A stretch of 64,000 nucleotides of DNA, from NCBI GenBank assembly GCA_035628875.1, contig DASPIZ010000060.1:17754-81753 (forward strand). The letters run 5' to 3'. This document shows positions 36,130 to 46,080 of the stretch, piece by piece. The translations under genes were made by a program, and so were the position numbers. Source of the stretch: Ohtaekwangia sp035628875. Its GTDB lineage: Bacteria; Bacteroidota; Bacteroidia; Cytophagales; Cyclobacteriaceae. The first letter of the stretch is position 1; each line of letters opens with the position of its first letter. The notes below the pieces were generated by a model. The model saw only the letters and a program-made list of their open reading frames with translations. It did no database searches and had not been told where the DNA came from.

Positions 36130-39100
36130 ATGAAAAAAGTAATTCTACTCAAGCAACTCAACTTGAAGAATTTGCCGCGATTCTTCAGGCTTTTGTATCT
36201 GATGCTTTTTGTGCTCGCCGGCACAGTAGCGCAGGCACAAAACACCGTCAGCGGAACAGTGACAGATGAAACAGGAGCCGGGCTTCCTGGCGTGAACGTT
36301 CTTGTAAAGGGTACTACTATTGGTACCACCTCGGATGCAAACGGTCAGTATAGTGTTAGCATTCCGACAGGCACAGAAAGTCCTGTATTGCTCTATTCTT
36401 TTATAGGTTATACTTCTGAAGAAGTTCCTGTCGGCGGAAAAACTACAGTTGATGTTCAAATGGTACCAAGCATTGAATCACTCCAAGAGATCGTCGTGGT
36501 TGGTTATGGTGTGCAGAAGAAAAGTGATGTTACCGGATCGCTTGTTTCTGTTAGTGGCGAGGAACTTCAAGAAGTTCCTGTTGCGAATATTCAACAAGCG
36601 CTACAAGGTAGAGCTGTCGGTGTGGAGGTACAGCGCGTTGGAACAGCGCCTGGTGCAGGCGCAAGGATTCGGGTTCGTGGTGAGCGTACTATTATCGGAT
36701 CGAACGATCCGTTGATTGTACTGGATGGGATACCTTTTGAAGGAAATCTCTCAGACATTAACCAGGACGAAATTGCTTCCCTTAACGTTTTGAAAGATGC
36801 ATCAGCTACAGCTATCTATGGTTCTCGCGGTGCAAATGGAGTTGTTCTTATTACCACGAAAAGAGGAAAATCAGGAGAAACTCGTGTTACTCTTAACAGT
36901 TATTACGGTGTTACCACGGTAGCTAAAAAATACGATATGTTCAATGCTGAAGAGTATGCCGCCATGCGTGATGCAGCAGGCTATTCAGATCAATATATGC
37001 CTCTAGAAGTAGAGGGCATGGCACGCGGACGTAATACCGACTGGCAGGAATTAATGTATGAGGATGGTATTATTACCAACCACAATCTTGGTATTAGCGG
37101 TGGAAATGAAAAAGGTCGTTATGCTGTGAGCGGAGGATATTATAAGGAAACGACCATATTACCAGGCCAAGATTTTGAAAGATATTCACTTAAGACAACT
37201 TTTGACAATAATATAGGTGAAAGAATAAAAATTGGTTTGAACTCAATGAATAGCATATCCTATTCTAACGGAACCCAGTTTGTAAATGGCCAAGGCACTC
37301 AGGATGCATTTGGTGGAGGTTTGATGTATCCGATTCTTTCCATGAGTCCATTGATGCCGGCATATGACGCAAATGGTGAGATTCTTTTGACACCTGCCGG
37401 TAACCAGACAGATGGCGGTAACTATAACCCGCTTTTGCTGAAAAGCAATAACGATAACTGGACCGACAGGATTCGTAGGTTCAGGTCTTTCAACAGTGCC
37501 TTTGCAGAAGTTGAGATCATTAAAGGATTGAAGTACCGCCTCAACATGGGCTTCGACTTTAGCCAGAATAACTCAGCTCAATTCCAGGGGCGAGACAGCT
37601 ATTTCCGTACACAAAACCAAAGTAACCGCGCACGTGTTGGAAACGATGAACAAATTTCCTGGACAGCTGAAAATATCATCACTTATGATAAAACATTTGC
37701 TGATGATCACAGACTATCATTTACAGGATTATATAGTGCTCAACAAAGTAAGTCTTGGGGCACAGCGGTAGGCAAAGATTCTGTTACCTCAGATTTTATC
37801 CAGTATTATAACCTGAACATGTCTAGCCCTACTTCAAACTTGTATTTAGCAGGTAGAGAAGAAACGTGGGGCCTACTTTCCTTTATGGGTCGTGTAAATT
37901 ACGCTTTTAAAGACAGATACCTCTTCACATATACATTTAGAAGGGATGGTTCGTCGCGATTAGCTAATAAGTGGCATAATTATCAGGCGGTAGCCGCAGG
38001 ATGGAACATTGCCCAAGAAGCTTTCTTTCAGAATCAAGATATTGTGTCTGACTTAAAATTACGCGTTAGTTATGGTCAAACATCTAATCAATCTGTTCGT
38101 CCCTACACGACCTTAGGCGGGGTGTCTGGAAACAACGGCGGTATACCTATACGTTATAATTATGGGACATCACAAGTAGTTGGCTTCTTACCAACCAGAA
38201 TTCCCGATACATCGCTTGATTGGGAGTATACTAATACCCTAAATATCGGCCTCGATTTTGGCCTGCTTGAAGACCGGATTACCGGTTCAGTAGAATGGTA
38301 TAATGCACAAACTGACCAACTTCTTTATAATGTAACTCTTCCTATTACCGGAGGTTATCAAGATCCTATGGTGACCAACCTGGGCAGAGTTGAAAACAAG
38401 GGAGTTGAAGTCGCAATAAGTGCAAATATTATTACATCGAATAACGGCGGGTTTACCTGGAGTGCGGATTTAAACTGGTTTGTAAACCGCAATAAGTTAT
38501 TGGAATTGGCTCCTGGTGAAGAAAGAAGTATTAACAACGGCTTGCACGTAGGCCATCCGCTTTCAGCAATTTATGATTTTAAAAAATTAGGTATATGGCA
38601 GTTGGATGAAGCAGACGCGGCAGCCGAGTTTGGTCAATTACCTGGCGAGTTGAAGTTAGCTGATATTAGCGGTCCAAATGGCGAACCTGATGGCGTTTTG
38701 TCAGAAGATTATGACCGCGTGGTGATTGGGGATCAACAGGCCGACTGGCAAGGCGGTATTACTAATCGGTTTACGTATAAAGGTTTTGATCTTTCATTTG
38801 TAACGTATGCTCGCTTTGGTGGTCTTATCAGAAGCCATTTGCATGCACCAAACGGTGCATATCTTACCAATAATACTGGTTTGAGAAATGGGTTGGATGT
38901 GGATTACTGGACACCGGAAAATCCTACAAACTGGTTTCCTGCCCCCAACTCACTTTTACCAGGTGGTGCTTCGGGTTCATGGAGTACATTGGGTTATTAT
39001 GATGCATCCTTTATCCGTGTGCGAAGTATTAACCTAGGGTACTCATTATCCAATACACTTACGGACAAGATCCATGCCCAGTCTCTCAGGGTGTACTTCA

Positions 39101-39303
39101 CAGTACAAAATCCATTCTTATTATATGCACCTTATGTAACAAAGTACAATGGTGTGGATCCTGAACCAACAGGACAGGGCAACTCGGGCGCCGTATCTGC
39201 CGGGCCCGGTGTTCGTGCCAATGGACCAAACCAAAGTCTTGGAATTGGCGCTTCCACGCCCCCAGTACGCTCTTTTATCCTTGGGATAAATGTTACTTTC
39301 TAA
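36130..39303 (+). CDS. SusC/RagA-family TonB-linked outer-membrane transporter
   Basis: About 1057 residues. It begins with a basic leader and hydrophobic signal (LLYLMLFVLAGTVAQAQ). A carboxypeptidase-regulatory-like domain follows (VSGTVTDETGAGLPGVNVLV), then the TonB-dependent plug (DPLIVLDGIPFEGNL, DASATAIYGSRGANGVVLIT) and a C-terminal beta-barrel ending in an aromatic residue (ILGINVTF). SusC proteins import oligosaccharides across the outer membrane with a SusD lid. ATG 36130 gives a normal N-terminus; upstream ATG 36013 overlaps the operator and is unlikely. It is the first gene of the PUL. Confidence 0.96.
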   Translation: MKKVILLKQLNLKNLPRFFRLLYLMLFVLAGTVAQAQNTVSGTVTDETGAGLPGVNVLVKGTTIGTTSDANGQYSVSIPTGTESPVLLYSFIGYTSEEVPVGGKTTVDVQMVPSIESLQEIVVVGYGVQKKSDVTGSLVSVSGEELQEVPVANIQQALQGRAVGVEVQRVGTAPGAGARIRVRGERTIIGSNDPLIVLDGIPFEGNLSDINQDEIASLNVLKDASATAIYGSRGANGVVLITTKRGKSGETRVTLNSYYGVTTVAKKYDMFNAEEYAAMRDAAGYSDQYMPLEVEGMARGRNTDWQELMYEDGIITNHNLGISGGNEKGRYAVSGGYYKETTILPGQDFERYSLKTTFDNNIGERIKIGLNSMNSISYSNGTQFVNGQGTQDAFGGGLMYPILSMSPLMPAYDANGEILLTPAGNQTDGGNYNPLLLKSNNDNWTDRIRRFRSFNSAFAEVEIIKGLKYRLNMGFDFSQNNSAQFQGRDSYFRTQNQSNRARVGNDEQISWTAENIITYDKTFADDHRLSFTGLYSAQQSKSWGTAVGKDSVTSDFIQYYNLNMSSPTSNLYLAGREETWGLLSFMGRVNYAFKDRYLFTYTFRRDGSSRLANKWHNYQAVAAGWNIAQEAFFQNQDIVSDLKLRVSYGQTSNQSVRPYTTLGGVSGNNGGIPIRYNYGTSQVVGFLPTRIPDTSLDWEYTNTLNIGLDFGLLEDRITGSVEWYNAQTDQLLYNVTLPITGGYQDPMVTNLGRVENKGVEVAISANIITSNNGGFTWSADLNWFVNRNKLLELAPGEERSINNGLHVGHPLSAIYDFKKLGIWQLDEADAAAEFGQLPGELKLADISGPNGEPDGVLSEDYDRVVIGDQQADWQGGITNRFTYKGFDLSFVTYARFGGLIRSHLHAPNGAYLTNNTGLRNGLDVDYWTPENPTNWFPAPNSLLPGGASGSWSTLGYYDASFIRVRSINLGYSLSNTLTDKIHAQSLRVYFTVQNPFLLYAPYVTKYNGVDPEPTGQGNSGAVSAGPGVRANGPNQSLGIGASTPPVRSFILGINVTF

Positions 39304-39324
39304 TTTAATTAAAAGTGAATACTT

Positions 39325-41178
39325 ATGAGATATTGTAAAACATTATTTACGCTATTGGCCATACTGGCCTTCGCTCCTGGGTGCCAGGACTTACTCGAAG
39401 AGCATCCTAAGACAGAATTTACCAAAAGTTATTACGAGACAGCCCAAGGCGCCCAAGACGGGTTAAACGCTGCATACGCATATTTGCGTTTCCACTATGG
39501 TGTAAACCCTACGCTTGCTCTTAATGTTTCGGGCACTGATGAGTTTACTTATGGTGAGCAGCCTGCGGTTAACACTTCAGGTGATAATCTGCCTCATAAA
39601 CTTTTTGGGACTTATGATATCAATTCCGAGTTCGGGTTCCTTACAGTGACATTCAATCGCACATTTCCACTCATCAATTTGTTAAACGGGTTAGAGGAGT
39701 TTATTCCGAATATCCCCGATATGACAGAAGCGGACAAGATCGAAAAGTTGGCACAGACCCGTTATCTTAGGGCGCATTACTACTACTTGCTGGTGGGGCA
39801 GTTCGGTGCGGCACCAACCGATCTGGGTAGCGGACACCTTGTGTTTAATGAAACCCCTTCTAGAGGATTTAATCGTCCGATCAAAAGTGACACGGAAGGG
39901 TTAAACACGCTTTTAGAACTCAACTACCAGGTAATGATTGAAGATCTGGAGTTTGCGAGTAAGAACTTGAGAGTGTCTCGTCCAGACAATGAATTCAGAC
40001 TTTCACAGGCCGTGGCTTTACACCTTCTGTCCAGAATATATCTGTTCCGTGCTTATTCAGGAGTGTCGCCTAATGCGCAAGCGGATTTTCAGGCTGCCTA
40101 TGACGCTGCTATGGAAGTGATCAACAATCCAGGTAAATATGGTGTTGAATTACTTCAGGATTTTGGCGATGCATATAAACAAAGCAAGGAATATAACAGA
40201 GAAATTATGTTCGCCGCCGAACGCATACCGATGGATAATGTGAATAATGAATATACCAATCCTTCAGGCATCAGTGACCGTGAAAATATGGCAGCTGCCG
40301 TTTTTACGTCTAATTATGAAACAGTATCTTTTAGAAATGGGTCAGATCCTATTGAATTCCGTCCGTTGGAATTTCAACGCCCCTTGCGAAAGTTAGCACC
40401 GACAAATTGGCTCACTCAGATTGCCTTTGCTGATAAAGTAAATGACAGCCGTTATCACAATTCTTTCAGAACAGTCTACACGGTACAGGCTCATGCCGAC
40501 CCAGGTACCGCCACATACAATACCTGGCTGGCTCAGCTGCCTGCAGGAGTTGTTACCGGGGATACAGCTTTTGTATTAGCAGACACTGACGCTCAAGCGA
40601 CTGTAATAAATGGATGGGAGGTACCTTATCGCGCTTATGGACCTTCTGCCTGGTGGACACCGGAAAATCCCACTCAGGGGCCTCAGATATACCCGGCATT
40701 AAAAAAATTTGATGATGTACAACGTGCTCACGGAAATGATGCTTCGGGCCGGCCTATGCCTATCTTTAAGTTTGGTGAAACCTATTTACTGGCCGCTGAA
40801 GCTGCGCTACAAGGTAACATCAACGGCGGAGCGACAGAAGCTGCCCGTCTAATCAATATAATTAGAACGCGTGCTGCTTATCGGCCTGGATTAGATCCCG
40901 GTGTGCTGGCGACACGTATTACAAATATGCAAGTAGATGCAGGCGACATTGATCTTGATTTTATTCTGGATGAGCGCTCACGTGAGTTAGCTGGCGAAGG
41001 CATGCGTTGGACTGATCTAGCACTTCGTGGGGAGGCTGTTTTCCTAAGCCGCATAGCTCTGAATGATCAGGCTGCAGCAGGTGTGAGGGCTCACCATCGA
41101 GTGCGGCCTATTCCGCAAGAACATTTGGATCGGATTAACGTGGACAACCCGTCAGACTATCAAAATCCTGGATATTAA
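39325..41178 (+). CDS. SusD/RagB-family nutrient-binding lipoprotein
   Basis: A 617-residue surface lipoprotein. The signal peptide ends in a lipobox with Cys20 (APGC-QDLLEEHPK). The N-terminal SusD signature KSYYETAQGAQDGLNAAYAYLR and TPR-like helices follow. The C-terminal RagB region contains KFGETYLLAAEAALQGN, IRTRAAY, LDERSRELAGEGMRWTDLAL and the closing HHRVRPIPQEHLDR...YQNPGY. It caps the SusC barrel and binds the target glycan. It follows susC by 21 bp and shares its transcript. Confidence 0.95.
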   Translation: MRYCKTLFTLLAILAFAPGCQDLLEEHPKTEFTKSYYETAQGAQDGLNAAYAYLRFHYGVNPTLALNVSGTDEFTYGEQPAVNTSGDNLPHKLFGTYDINSEFGFLTVTFNRTFPLINLLNGLEEFIPNIPDMTEADKIEKLAQTRYLRAHYYYLLVGQFGAAPTDLGSGHLVFNETPSRGFNRPIKSDTEGLNTLLELNYQVMIEDLEFASKNLRVSRPDNEFRLSQAVALHLLSRIYLFRAYSGVSPNAQADFQAAYDAAMEVINNPGKYGVELLQDFGDAYKQSKEYNREIMFAAERIPMDNVNNEYTNPSGISDRENMAAAVFTSNYETVSFRNGSDPIEFRPLEFQRPLRKLAPTNWLTQIAFADKVNDSRYHNSFRTVYTVQAHADPGTATYNTWLAQLPAGVVTGDTAFVLADTDAQATVINGWEVPYRAYGPSAWWTPENPTQGPQIYPALKKFDDVQRAHGNDASGRPMPIFKFGETYLLAAEAALQGNINGGATEAARLINIIRTRAAYRPGLDPGVLATRITNMQVDAGDIDLDFILDERSRELAGEGMRWTDLALRGEAVFLSRIALNDQAAAGVRAHHRVRPIPQEHLDRINVDNPSDYQNPGY

Positions 41179-41196
41179 TTCTTAAGCGAAAAAAAT

Positions 41197-42303
41197 ATGA
41201 AAAGAAGTATAAAAAATATTATATGGATGTTGCTACCAGTTATGGTAGCAACATCCATCATCAGCTGCGATAATGACGATGCGATTACGTATTCAGTGAA
41301 CGATGTAAGCTCAAGAGTAACGGGTTTTAGTAGTCCTAAAACTGGACCCGGAGCCGAGTTAACCATCACTGGTTCTCATTTAGACGATGTGCAACGTATT
41401 TTTATGGGAAATTCGATAATAACTAAAGCGAACTTTGTTAGTCACACTGAATCGGCTATTACTTTTAATGTGCCGACATCTGTTACTCCTAATGAAGAGA
41501 ACGAAAAAACCAGATTGTTAGTGGTTTTTGGTGGATCGGCTCGTGCAACTAAAGAGATTGAAGTTGTTCCTTTTCAGGCGATCAGTAGCTTTACTCCTTT
41601 CTCGGCAGCAGAAGGTGAAACGGTTACCCTGCTAGGCGTAAACCTGGATTTAGTTACAGGTGTGAAAGTGGGGACTGCCGATGCTACGGTTATATCACAA
41701 ACACCTACTGTATTGAAATTTTCAATGCCGGCAGGTGCGGAAACAAGTAAAATTATGTTGGCTAGTGAGGCGGGTATTTCAGCAAGTAGGTCGGACTTGA
41801 TTTCCTGTTCAGCAGATCCTTCGGGAATGGGCTGTAAGCAGGGTTTAAACCAAAACACTGGGTTTGAGGATGGAGCGGGTGACGACTTTACAGGTTGGGC
41901 AAAACAAAACGGCGGACAGTTTATGTTTGCCACGACGGTGCCAGGTGAAGTATTCGGAGGCAACCGAGCGATAAAAGTCGCGCGTGATGGTACTCTCTCA
42001 AGCGGTGAATGGCGCCTGCAGTTGCATACCAACTTCGTGGACACAGAGATAGGGGCCTCCTATACAGTGACCTTATGGGCACGGGCAACCGTGGCGGGTG
42101 CTGGTATTCGGTTATCATTAAGTCCGGATACTGGGCTTTATACGGCTACTGCCCCTGTCACTACTGAATGGCAGCTATTCACATTTGAAGTTCCTGGAGA
42201 GCGTATACAAAATGCGCAAACTAAGTTTTCACTTGATATGAATGCCAATAATACTGTTGCAACTACGTTCTTTATCGATGACTTTAAGGTAACGAAGAAT
42301 TAA
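41197..42303 (+). CDS. IPT/TIG-domain surface glycan-binding lipoprotein
   Basis: A 368-residue lipoprotein (lipobox TSIISC, Cys24, followed by DNDD, which resembles a Bacteroidota surface-export signal). Two IPT/TIG immunoglobulin-like domains lie at ~40-125 (GPGAELTITGSHLDDVQRIFMG) and ~127-200 (AAEGETVTLLGVNLDLVTGVKVG). The C-terminal ~150 residues (NTGFEDGAGDDFTGWAKQ, SYTVTLWARATVAG, TTEWQLFTFEVPG) resemble the jelly-roll of CBM4/9/22-type carbohydrate-binding modules. It occupies the SusE/F position of the PUL and probably captures the polysaccharide at the surface. Confidence 0.85.
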   Translation: MKRSIKNIIWMLLPVMVATSIISCDNDDAITYSVNDVSSRVTGFSSPKTGPGAELTITGSHLDDVQRIFMGNSIITKANFVSHTESAITFNVPTSVTPNEENEKTRLLVVFGGSARATKEIEVVPFQAISSFTPFSAAEGETVTLLGVNLDLVTGVKVGTADATVISQTPTVLKFSMPAGAETSKIMLASEAGISASRSDLISCSADPSGMGCKQGLNQNTGFEDGAGDDFTGWAKQNGGQFMFATTVPGEVFGGNRAIKVARDGTLSSGEWRLQLHTNFVDTEIGASYTVTLWARATVAGAGIRLSLSPDTGLYTATAPVTTEWQLFTFEVPGERIQNAQTKFSLDMNANNTVATTFFIDDFKVTKN

Positions 42304-42323
42304 ACGTGTAGTCTAACATTTTA

Positions 42324-42360
42324 AAACAATCGGATGAGAAACCATCCGATTGTTTTTTTT
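42324..42360 (+). terminator. Rho-independent terminator inside the PUL
   Basis: A 13-bp perfect stem (AAACAATCGGATG / CATCCGATTGTTT), 6-base loop, then a run of eight or more T. It is placed 21 bp after the IPT/TIG gene stop and 30 bp before the GH30 gene, so it should separate or attenuate the upstream susCD-IPT transcript from the enzyme genes. Confidence 0.88.
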
Positions 42361-42389
42361 AACACCCTGTACACAAAAAAAAATTATTC

Positions 42390-43636
42390 ATGAATAGAAT
42401 AAATCTTCCATCCCTATCCATCATATTCCTCACCTTCGCATTGTCAATAATATCATGTGGCGGCGATGATGATCCAAAAGAAAAAAAACCGGTTGTTAAA
42501 CCCGCTGTGACCGTAGACCTGACCGATAACCAACAAGTGATCCGGGGCTTTGGTGGTGCTACTGCCTTCCGTGCAGACCAACCGATTTCGGATCAGGATA
42601 TGGATAAGCTTTTCGGGACAGGTGACGGCGAAATTGGCTTGAACATCTTACGTATTCGTGTAGCAACGGAAGACCAATGGCGCGGCTTAGAACTTGCCCA
42701 TGCAAAAAAAGCAAAGGCTCGCGGTGCAATTATCGTTGCTTCACCGTGGAGTCCGCCTGCAGAGATGAAAACGAATGGTGAGTTGGTTGGTGGTTCATTA
42801 AAAACTGAATCATATGAAGACTATGCGAATTACCTCAATGACTTTGCCACCTACATGGCCGAGAATGATGCGCCTTTGTATGCGATCTCAATTCAAAATG
42901 AACCGGATATCCAGGTTGATTATGAATCGTGTGACTGGACCAGCAGATACGGGATTTCTTAAAGGATTATGGCTCCATTATCAGTGCGAACACACCTGTT
43001 ATAGCACCTGAATCATTTAATTTTAATCATGCGATATCGGATCCCCTGCTGAATGATGCTGAAGCGGCTGCAAATGTTGCTATCATCGGCGGGCATATCT
43101 ACGGTGGTGGTCTCCGGGATTATCCGTTGGCTAAGTCAAAAGGCAAAGAAGTATGGATGACAGAACACCTTGATACTGAAGTAACATGGGCTAACGTACT
43201 GGCTACCGGAAAGGAAATTCACGATTGCCTCGCTGTGGCGAATTTCAATGCTTATATCTGGTGGTACATCAAGAGATTCTATGGGCCGTTAGGAGAAGAT
43301 GGTGTGGTGACGAAGCGTGGGTACATCATGGCGAATTATGCCAAATTCATTCGTCCTGGTTACCATCGCGTGAGTATTGAAGGAACACCTCGTCCTAATC
43401 TCAACATCAGTGCATACAATGGTGATAAGGCTGTTATTGTAGTGGTTAACATGGGCACAGCGGCGATATCACAACGGTTTGTTTTTGAAAATGATACTGT
43501 AAATTCAGTATCGCCTTATATCACGTCCGTCACTCAGGATTTGGAAAAAGCGGAGGCGGTTAGTGTGTCTGCTGAATCTTCTGATTTCACTTACACCATA
43601 CCAGGAGAAAGCGTTGTTACTTTTGTAGAAGATTGA
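42390..43636 (+). pseudogene. GH30 glycoside hydrolase (glucuronoxylanase-like), broken by one-base frameshift
   Basis: Two reading frames (42390-42962 and, continuing in another frame, up to 43636) together make one GH30 enzyme of ~415 residues. Frame 1 has a lipoprotein signal (SIISC-GGDDD), VIRGFGGATAF and the acid/base Glu ~171 in SIQNEPD. Frame 2 continues DFLKDYGSIISANTPVIAPESF and holds the nucleophile Glu ~259 in VWMTEH, then WWYIKRFYGP and the C-terminal beta domain. Adding one C at ~42940 (GGACCAGC to GGACCCAGC) restores WT-QQIRDF and the full frame. The closest remembered match is subfamily 8 (B. subtilis XynC type), which cuts glucuronoxylan. It may be true decay or a base-call error. 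Confidence 0.88.
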
Positions 43637-43838
43637 TTGTGTGGCAAAGACTTTCGCGCTGAACTTCCCTTATTTAGGGTTGTGGAAACAAACAATAAAG
43701 CTGGAGTTAAGGATGTCGGTAATGGTCGAGGTTCTCTGACATCTATAAAAAGTGCATTGTGACACCGCGCACGGACTAATGATGTGCTTGCGGTTTTAAA
43801 GACAATTAATAAGTTTCTTAATGGCCAACTGAACCATC

Positions 43839-45800
43839 ATGAAAAATATCCACGCATTATTAACAATCACCGTACTTACAATCTCAACCGTATGCTTCTC
43901 GCAGGTCAGGCTTCCAAAACTGATCAGTGATGGCATGGTACTTCAACGCAATACCAAAATAACGGTTTGGGGATGGGCTTCAGCAGGTGAAAAAGTAACC
44001 ATCACCTTCGCTGGTAAAAACTATAAAGCAACGACTACACCTGCGGGAACGTGGAAACTTGAGCTTCGGGAAATGAAGGCGGGTGGTCCATATACGATGA
44101 CCATCTCAGGGAAGAATACAATCGAGATAAAAGACATATTGATCGGAGATGTCTGGCTGTGTGCCGGACAATCGAACATGGTACATCAGCTGGACATTCA
44201 CGATGTTACGTATGCAGATGATATTGCCAGTGCTAACTATCAGGCTATACGCCATTTCAAAATACCTACCAAAGCGCTTCTTTCAGGTCCCGGTGAAGAT
44301 ATAGGCGACGGTGCCTGGCAGTTAGCGGTCTCTGAGGACGTAAGGCCTTTCTCGGCGGTTGCATATTTTTTCGCGCGCAAGTTATATGGTAAATACAAAG
44401 TGCCGATAGGCCTGATCAATGCCAGTGTAGGAGGAACGCCGATAGAATCCTGGATTAGCGCTGAGGGATACAAAGCATTCCCTGAGAAGTTAAAGATCAT
44501 TGAAGAGAACAAAGACACAGCTTTTGTACGTCGTCATTCTGGTAATCCGTTCTCCGCTAACAGAAAATCTCCAGCGTCTTCAGACAAAGGTCTGCAGGGA
44601 GAGACACCATGGTATGATCCGGACTTCACTCCGAAGAACTGGCGTAGCATTAACATTCCAGGTTATTGGGAAGATCAGGGTATTAAAGACCTGAACGGTG
44701 TGGTATGGTACCGCAGAGAAATTGAAATACCCAAGTCCATGGCAGGAGAGAAGGCACGTGTGTTCTTAGGAAGAATTATTGACGCGGATCAACTTTACAT
44801 CAATGGAAAAGAAGTCGGGCGCACCACCTATCAGTATCCCCAGAGACGATACAACGTACCGGCTGGTGTACTCAAAGAAGGTAAAAATACATTTGTGATC
44901 CGGATAACCAACAATTCTGGCAAAGGTGGTTTTGTACCAGATAAACCATACTACATCTTCAATGGTGCTGATACGGTAGACTTAAAAGGCTATTGGCAGT
45001 ATAAGGTGGGAGAGGTATTTGTTCCCTTTGATTTCTCAGCTTTATCGAAACAGAATGAGGATGAACCAAAAACCCGAAGGATAAACCCGCAGAACGAACC
45101 CACTGCGTTATATAATGGCATGGTAGGTCCTTTAATTCAATATCCTGTAAAAGGTGTTTTGTGGTACCAGGGCGAAAGTAATACAGGTCGTCCAGAAGAA
45201 TATACGGACTTCATGAAGGCCTTGGTCAATGGATGGCGAACAGTATATAAGAATCTTGATTTACCCTTTATCTATGCCCAGCTTCCTAGTTTCATGGAGG
45301 TTACCTATTTGCCTTCTGAAAGCAATTGGGCTGCCTTCAGAGAATCACAATTGAAAGCTTTGAGCATTCCACATACAGCGATGACAGTAAACATCGATCT
45401 GGGAGAATGGAATGATATTCATCCTGACAATAAAAAAGATGTGGGTGAGCGAATGGCCCTTGCTGCGCAAAAGCTTGTTTATGGAGAGGATGTTGTTTAT
45501 TCCGGTCCGCTTTACAAAGCGTATAAGATAGAGGGTAACAAAGTAATCATTAGCTTCACGCATGTTGGAAGCGGACTTATCACAGACGATGGCGAGGAAC
45601 TAAGTGAGTTTGCGATTGCCGGAGAGGATAAAAAATTCGTTTGGGCAAACGCAAAGATTGAAGGAAACAATGTAATTGTCTGGAGCGACGAAGTTTCGAA
45701 TCCAAAATACGTTCGCTATGCCTGGGCTGATAATCCGGATAACCCTAACTTATACAACACAGAGGGTTTGCCTGCTTCGCCATTCAGGATAGGTGAGTGA
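43839..45800 (+). CDS. SASA-type (sialate O-acetylesterase-like) carbohydrate esterase
   Basis: A 653-residue secreted SGNH-fold esterase. The signal peptide is MKNIHALLTITVLTISTVCFS. The catalytic serine (S112) is in WLCAGQSNM; block GVLWYQGESNT supplies the oxyanion Asn, and DIHP (~526-529) the Asp-x-x-His pair. A beta-sandwich region (~255-400: YWEDQGIKDLNGVVWYRREIEIP, QLYINGKEVG) is inserted between the SGNH halves, as is usual in this family. Relatives remove acetyl groups from sialic acid or plant hemicelluloses. Next to a glucuronoxylanase-like gene, acetylated xylan is the likelier substrate (inference). Confidence 0.9.
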   Translation: MKNIHALLTITVLTISTVCFSQVRLPKLISDGMVLQRNTKITVWGWASAGEKVTITFAGKNYKATTTPAGTWKLELREMKAGGPYTMTISGKNTIEIKDILIGDVWLCAGQSNMVHQLDIHDVTYADDIASANYQAIRHFKIPTKALLSGPGEDIGDGAWQLAVSEDVRPFSAVAYFFARKLYGKYKVPIGLINASVGGTPIESWISAEGYKAFPEKLKIIEENKDTAFVRRHSGNPFSANRKSPASSDKGLQGETPWYDPDFTPKNWRSINIPGYWEDQGIKDLNGVVWYRREIEIPKSMAGEKARVFLGRIIDADQLYINGKEVGRTTYQYPQRRYNVPAGVLKEGKNTFVIRITNNSGKGGFVPDKPYYIFNGADTVDLKGYWQYKVGEVFVPFDFSALSKQNEDEPKTRRINPQNEPTALYNGMVGPLIQYPVKGVLWYQGESNTGRPEEYTDFMKALVNGWRTVYKNLDLPFIYAQLPSFMEVTYLPSESNWAAFRESQLKALSIPHTAMTVNIDLGEWNDIHPDNKKDVGERMALAAQKLVYGEDVVYSGPLYKAYKIEGNKVIISFTHVGSGLITDDGEELSEFAIAGEDKKFVWANAKIEGNNVIVWSDEVSNPKYVRYAWADNPDNPNLYNTEGLPASPFRIGE

Positions 45801-45854
45801 TGATCTGCATCTTTATCTGTATAAGCGAGATGTTGGTATCAGGGTTATTATGCT

Positions 45855-46020
45855 TCGAAGCGATTGAATGCTTTCACCGCGAAGGCGCGAAGCCGCAAAA
45901 TACCGCAAAGAAGAGATTTAAATTGAAAAAATCATTCCGTGTATTCTTCTGTGGTTTCTGCGATTTCTGTGAGAGAAAAGGCTCACGGAATAACACAGAA
46001 AACACAGAGAATCCCACAAA
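45855..46020. repeat. Dispersed hairpin repeat, copy B2
   Basis: Part of the 495-bp spacer after the esterase gene, which holds no gene. It has CTTTCACCGCGAAGGCGCGA, GCCGCAAAATACCGCAAAG, then AATTGAAAAAATCATTCCGT and TTTCTGCGATTTCTGTGAG, followed by partly complementary CACGGAATAACACAGAAAAC. It is a near-duplicate of copy B3 located 230 bp downstream, and related to B1 at 31269. Confidence 0.78.
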
Positions 46021-46080
46021 AAGTTTAGCTGTAACAAATGATTTGACTTAAGTCTTCAGGGTTCTTACTCTTGAAAGGAG

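Noticed and set aside
41574..42044. 156-residue minus-strand ORF opposite the IPT/TIG gene
   Set aside because: No domain, and it lies opposite a gene with clear lipobox and IPT repeats.
42930..42965. Programmed ribosomal frameshift in the GH30 gene
   Set aside because: There is no slippery heptamer or strong downstream structure at the frame change, and the break is explained by a one-base loss.
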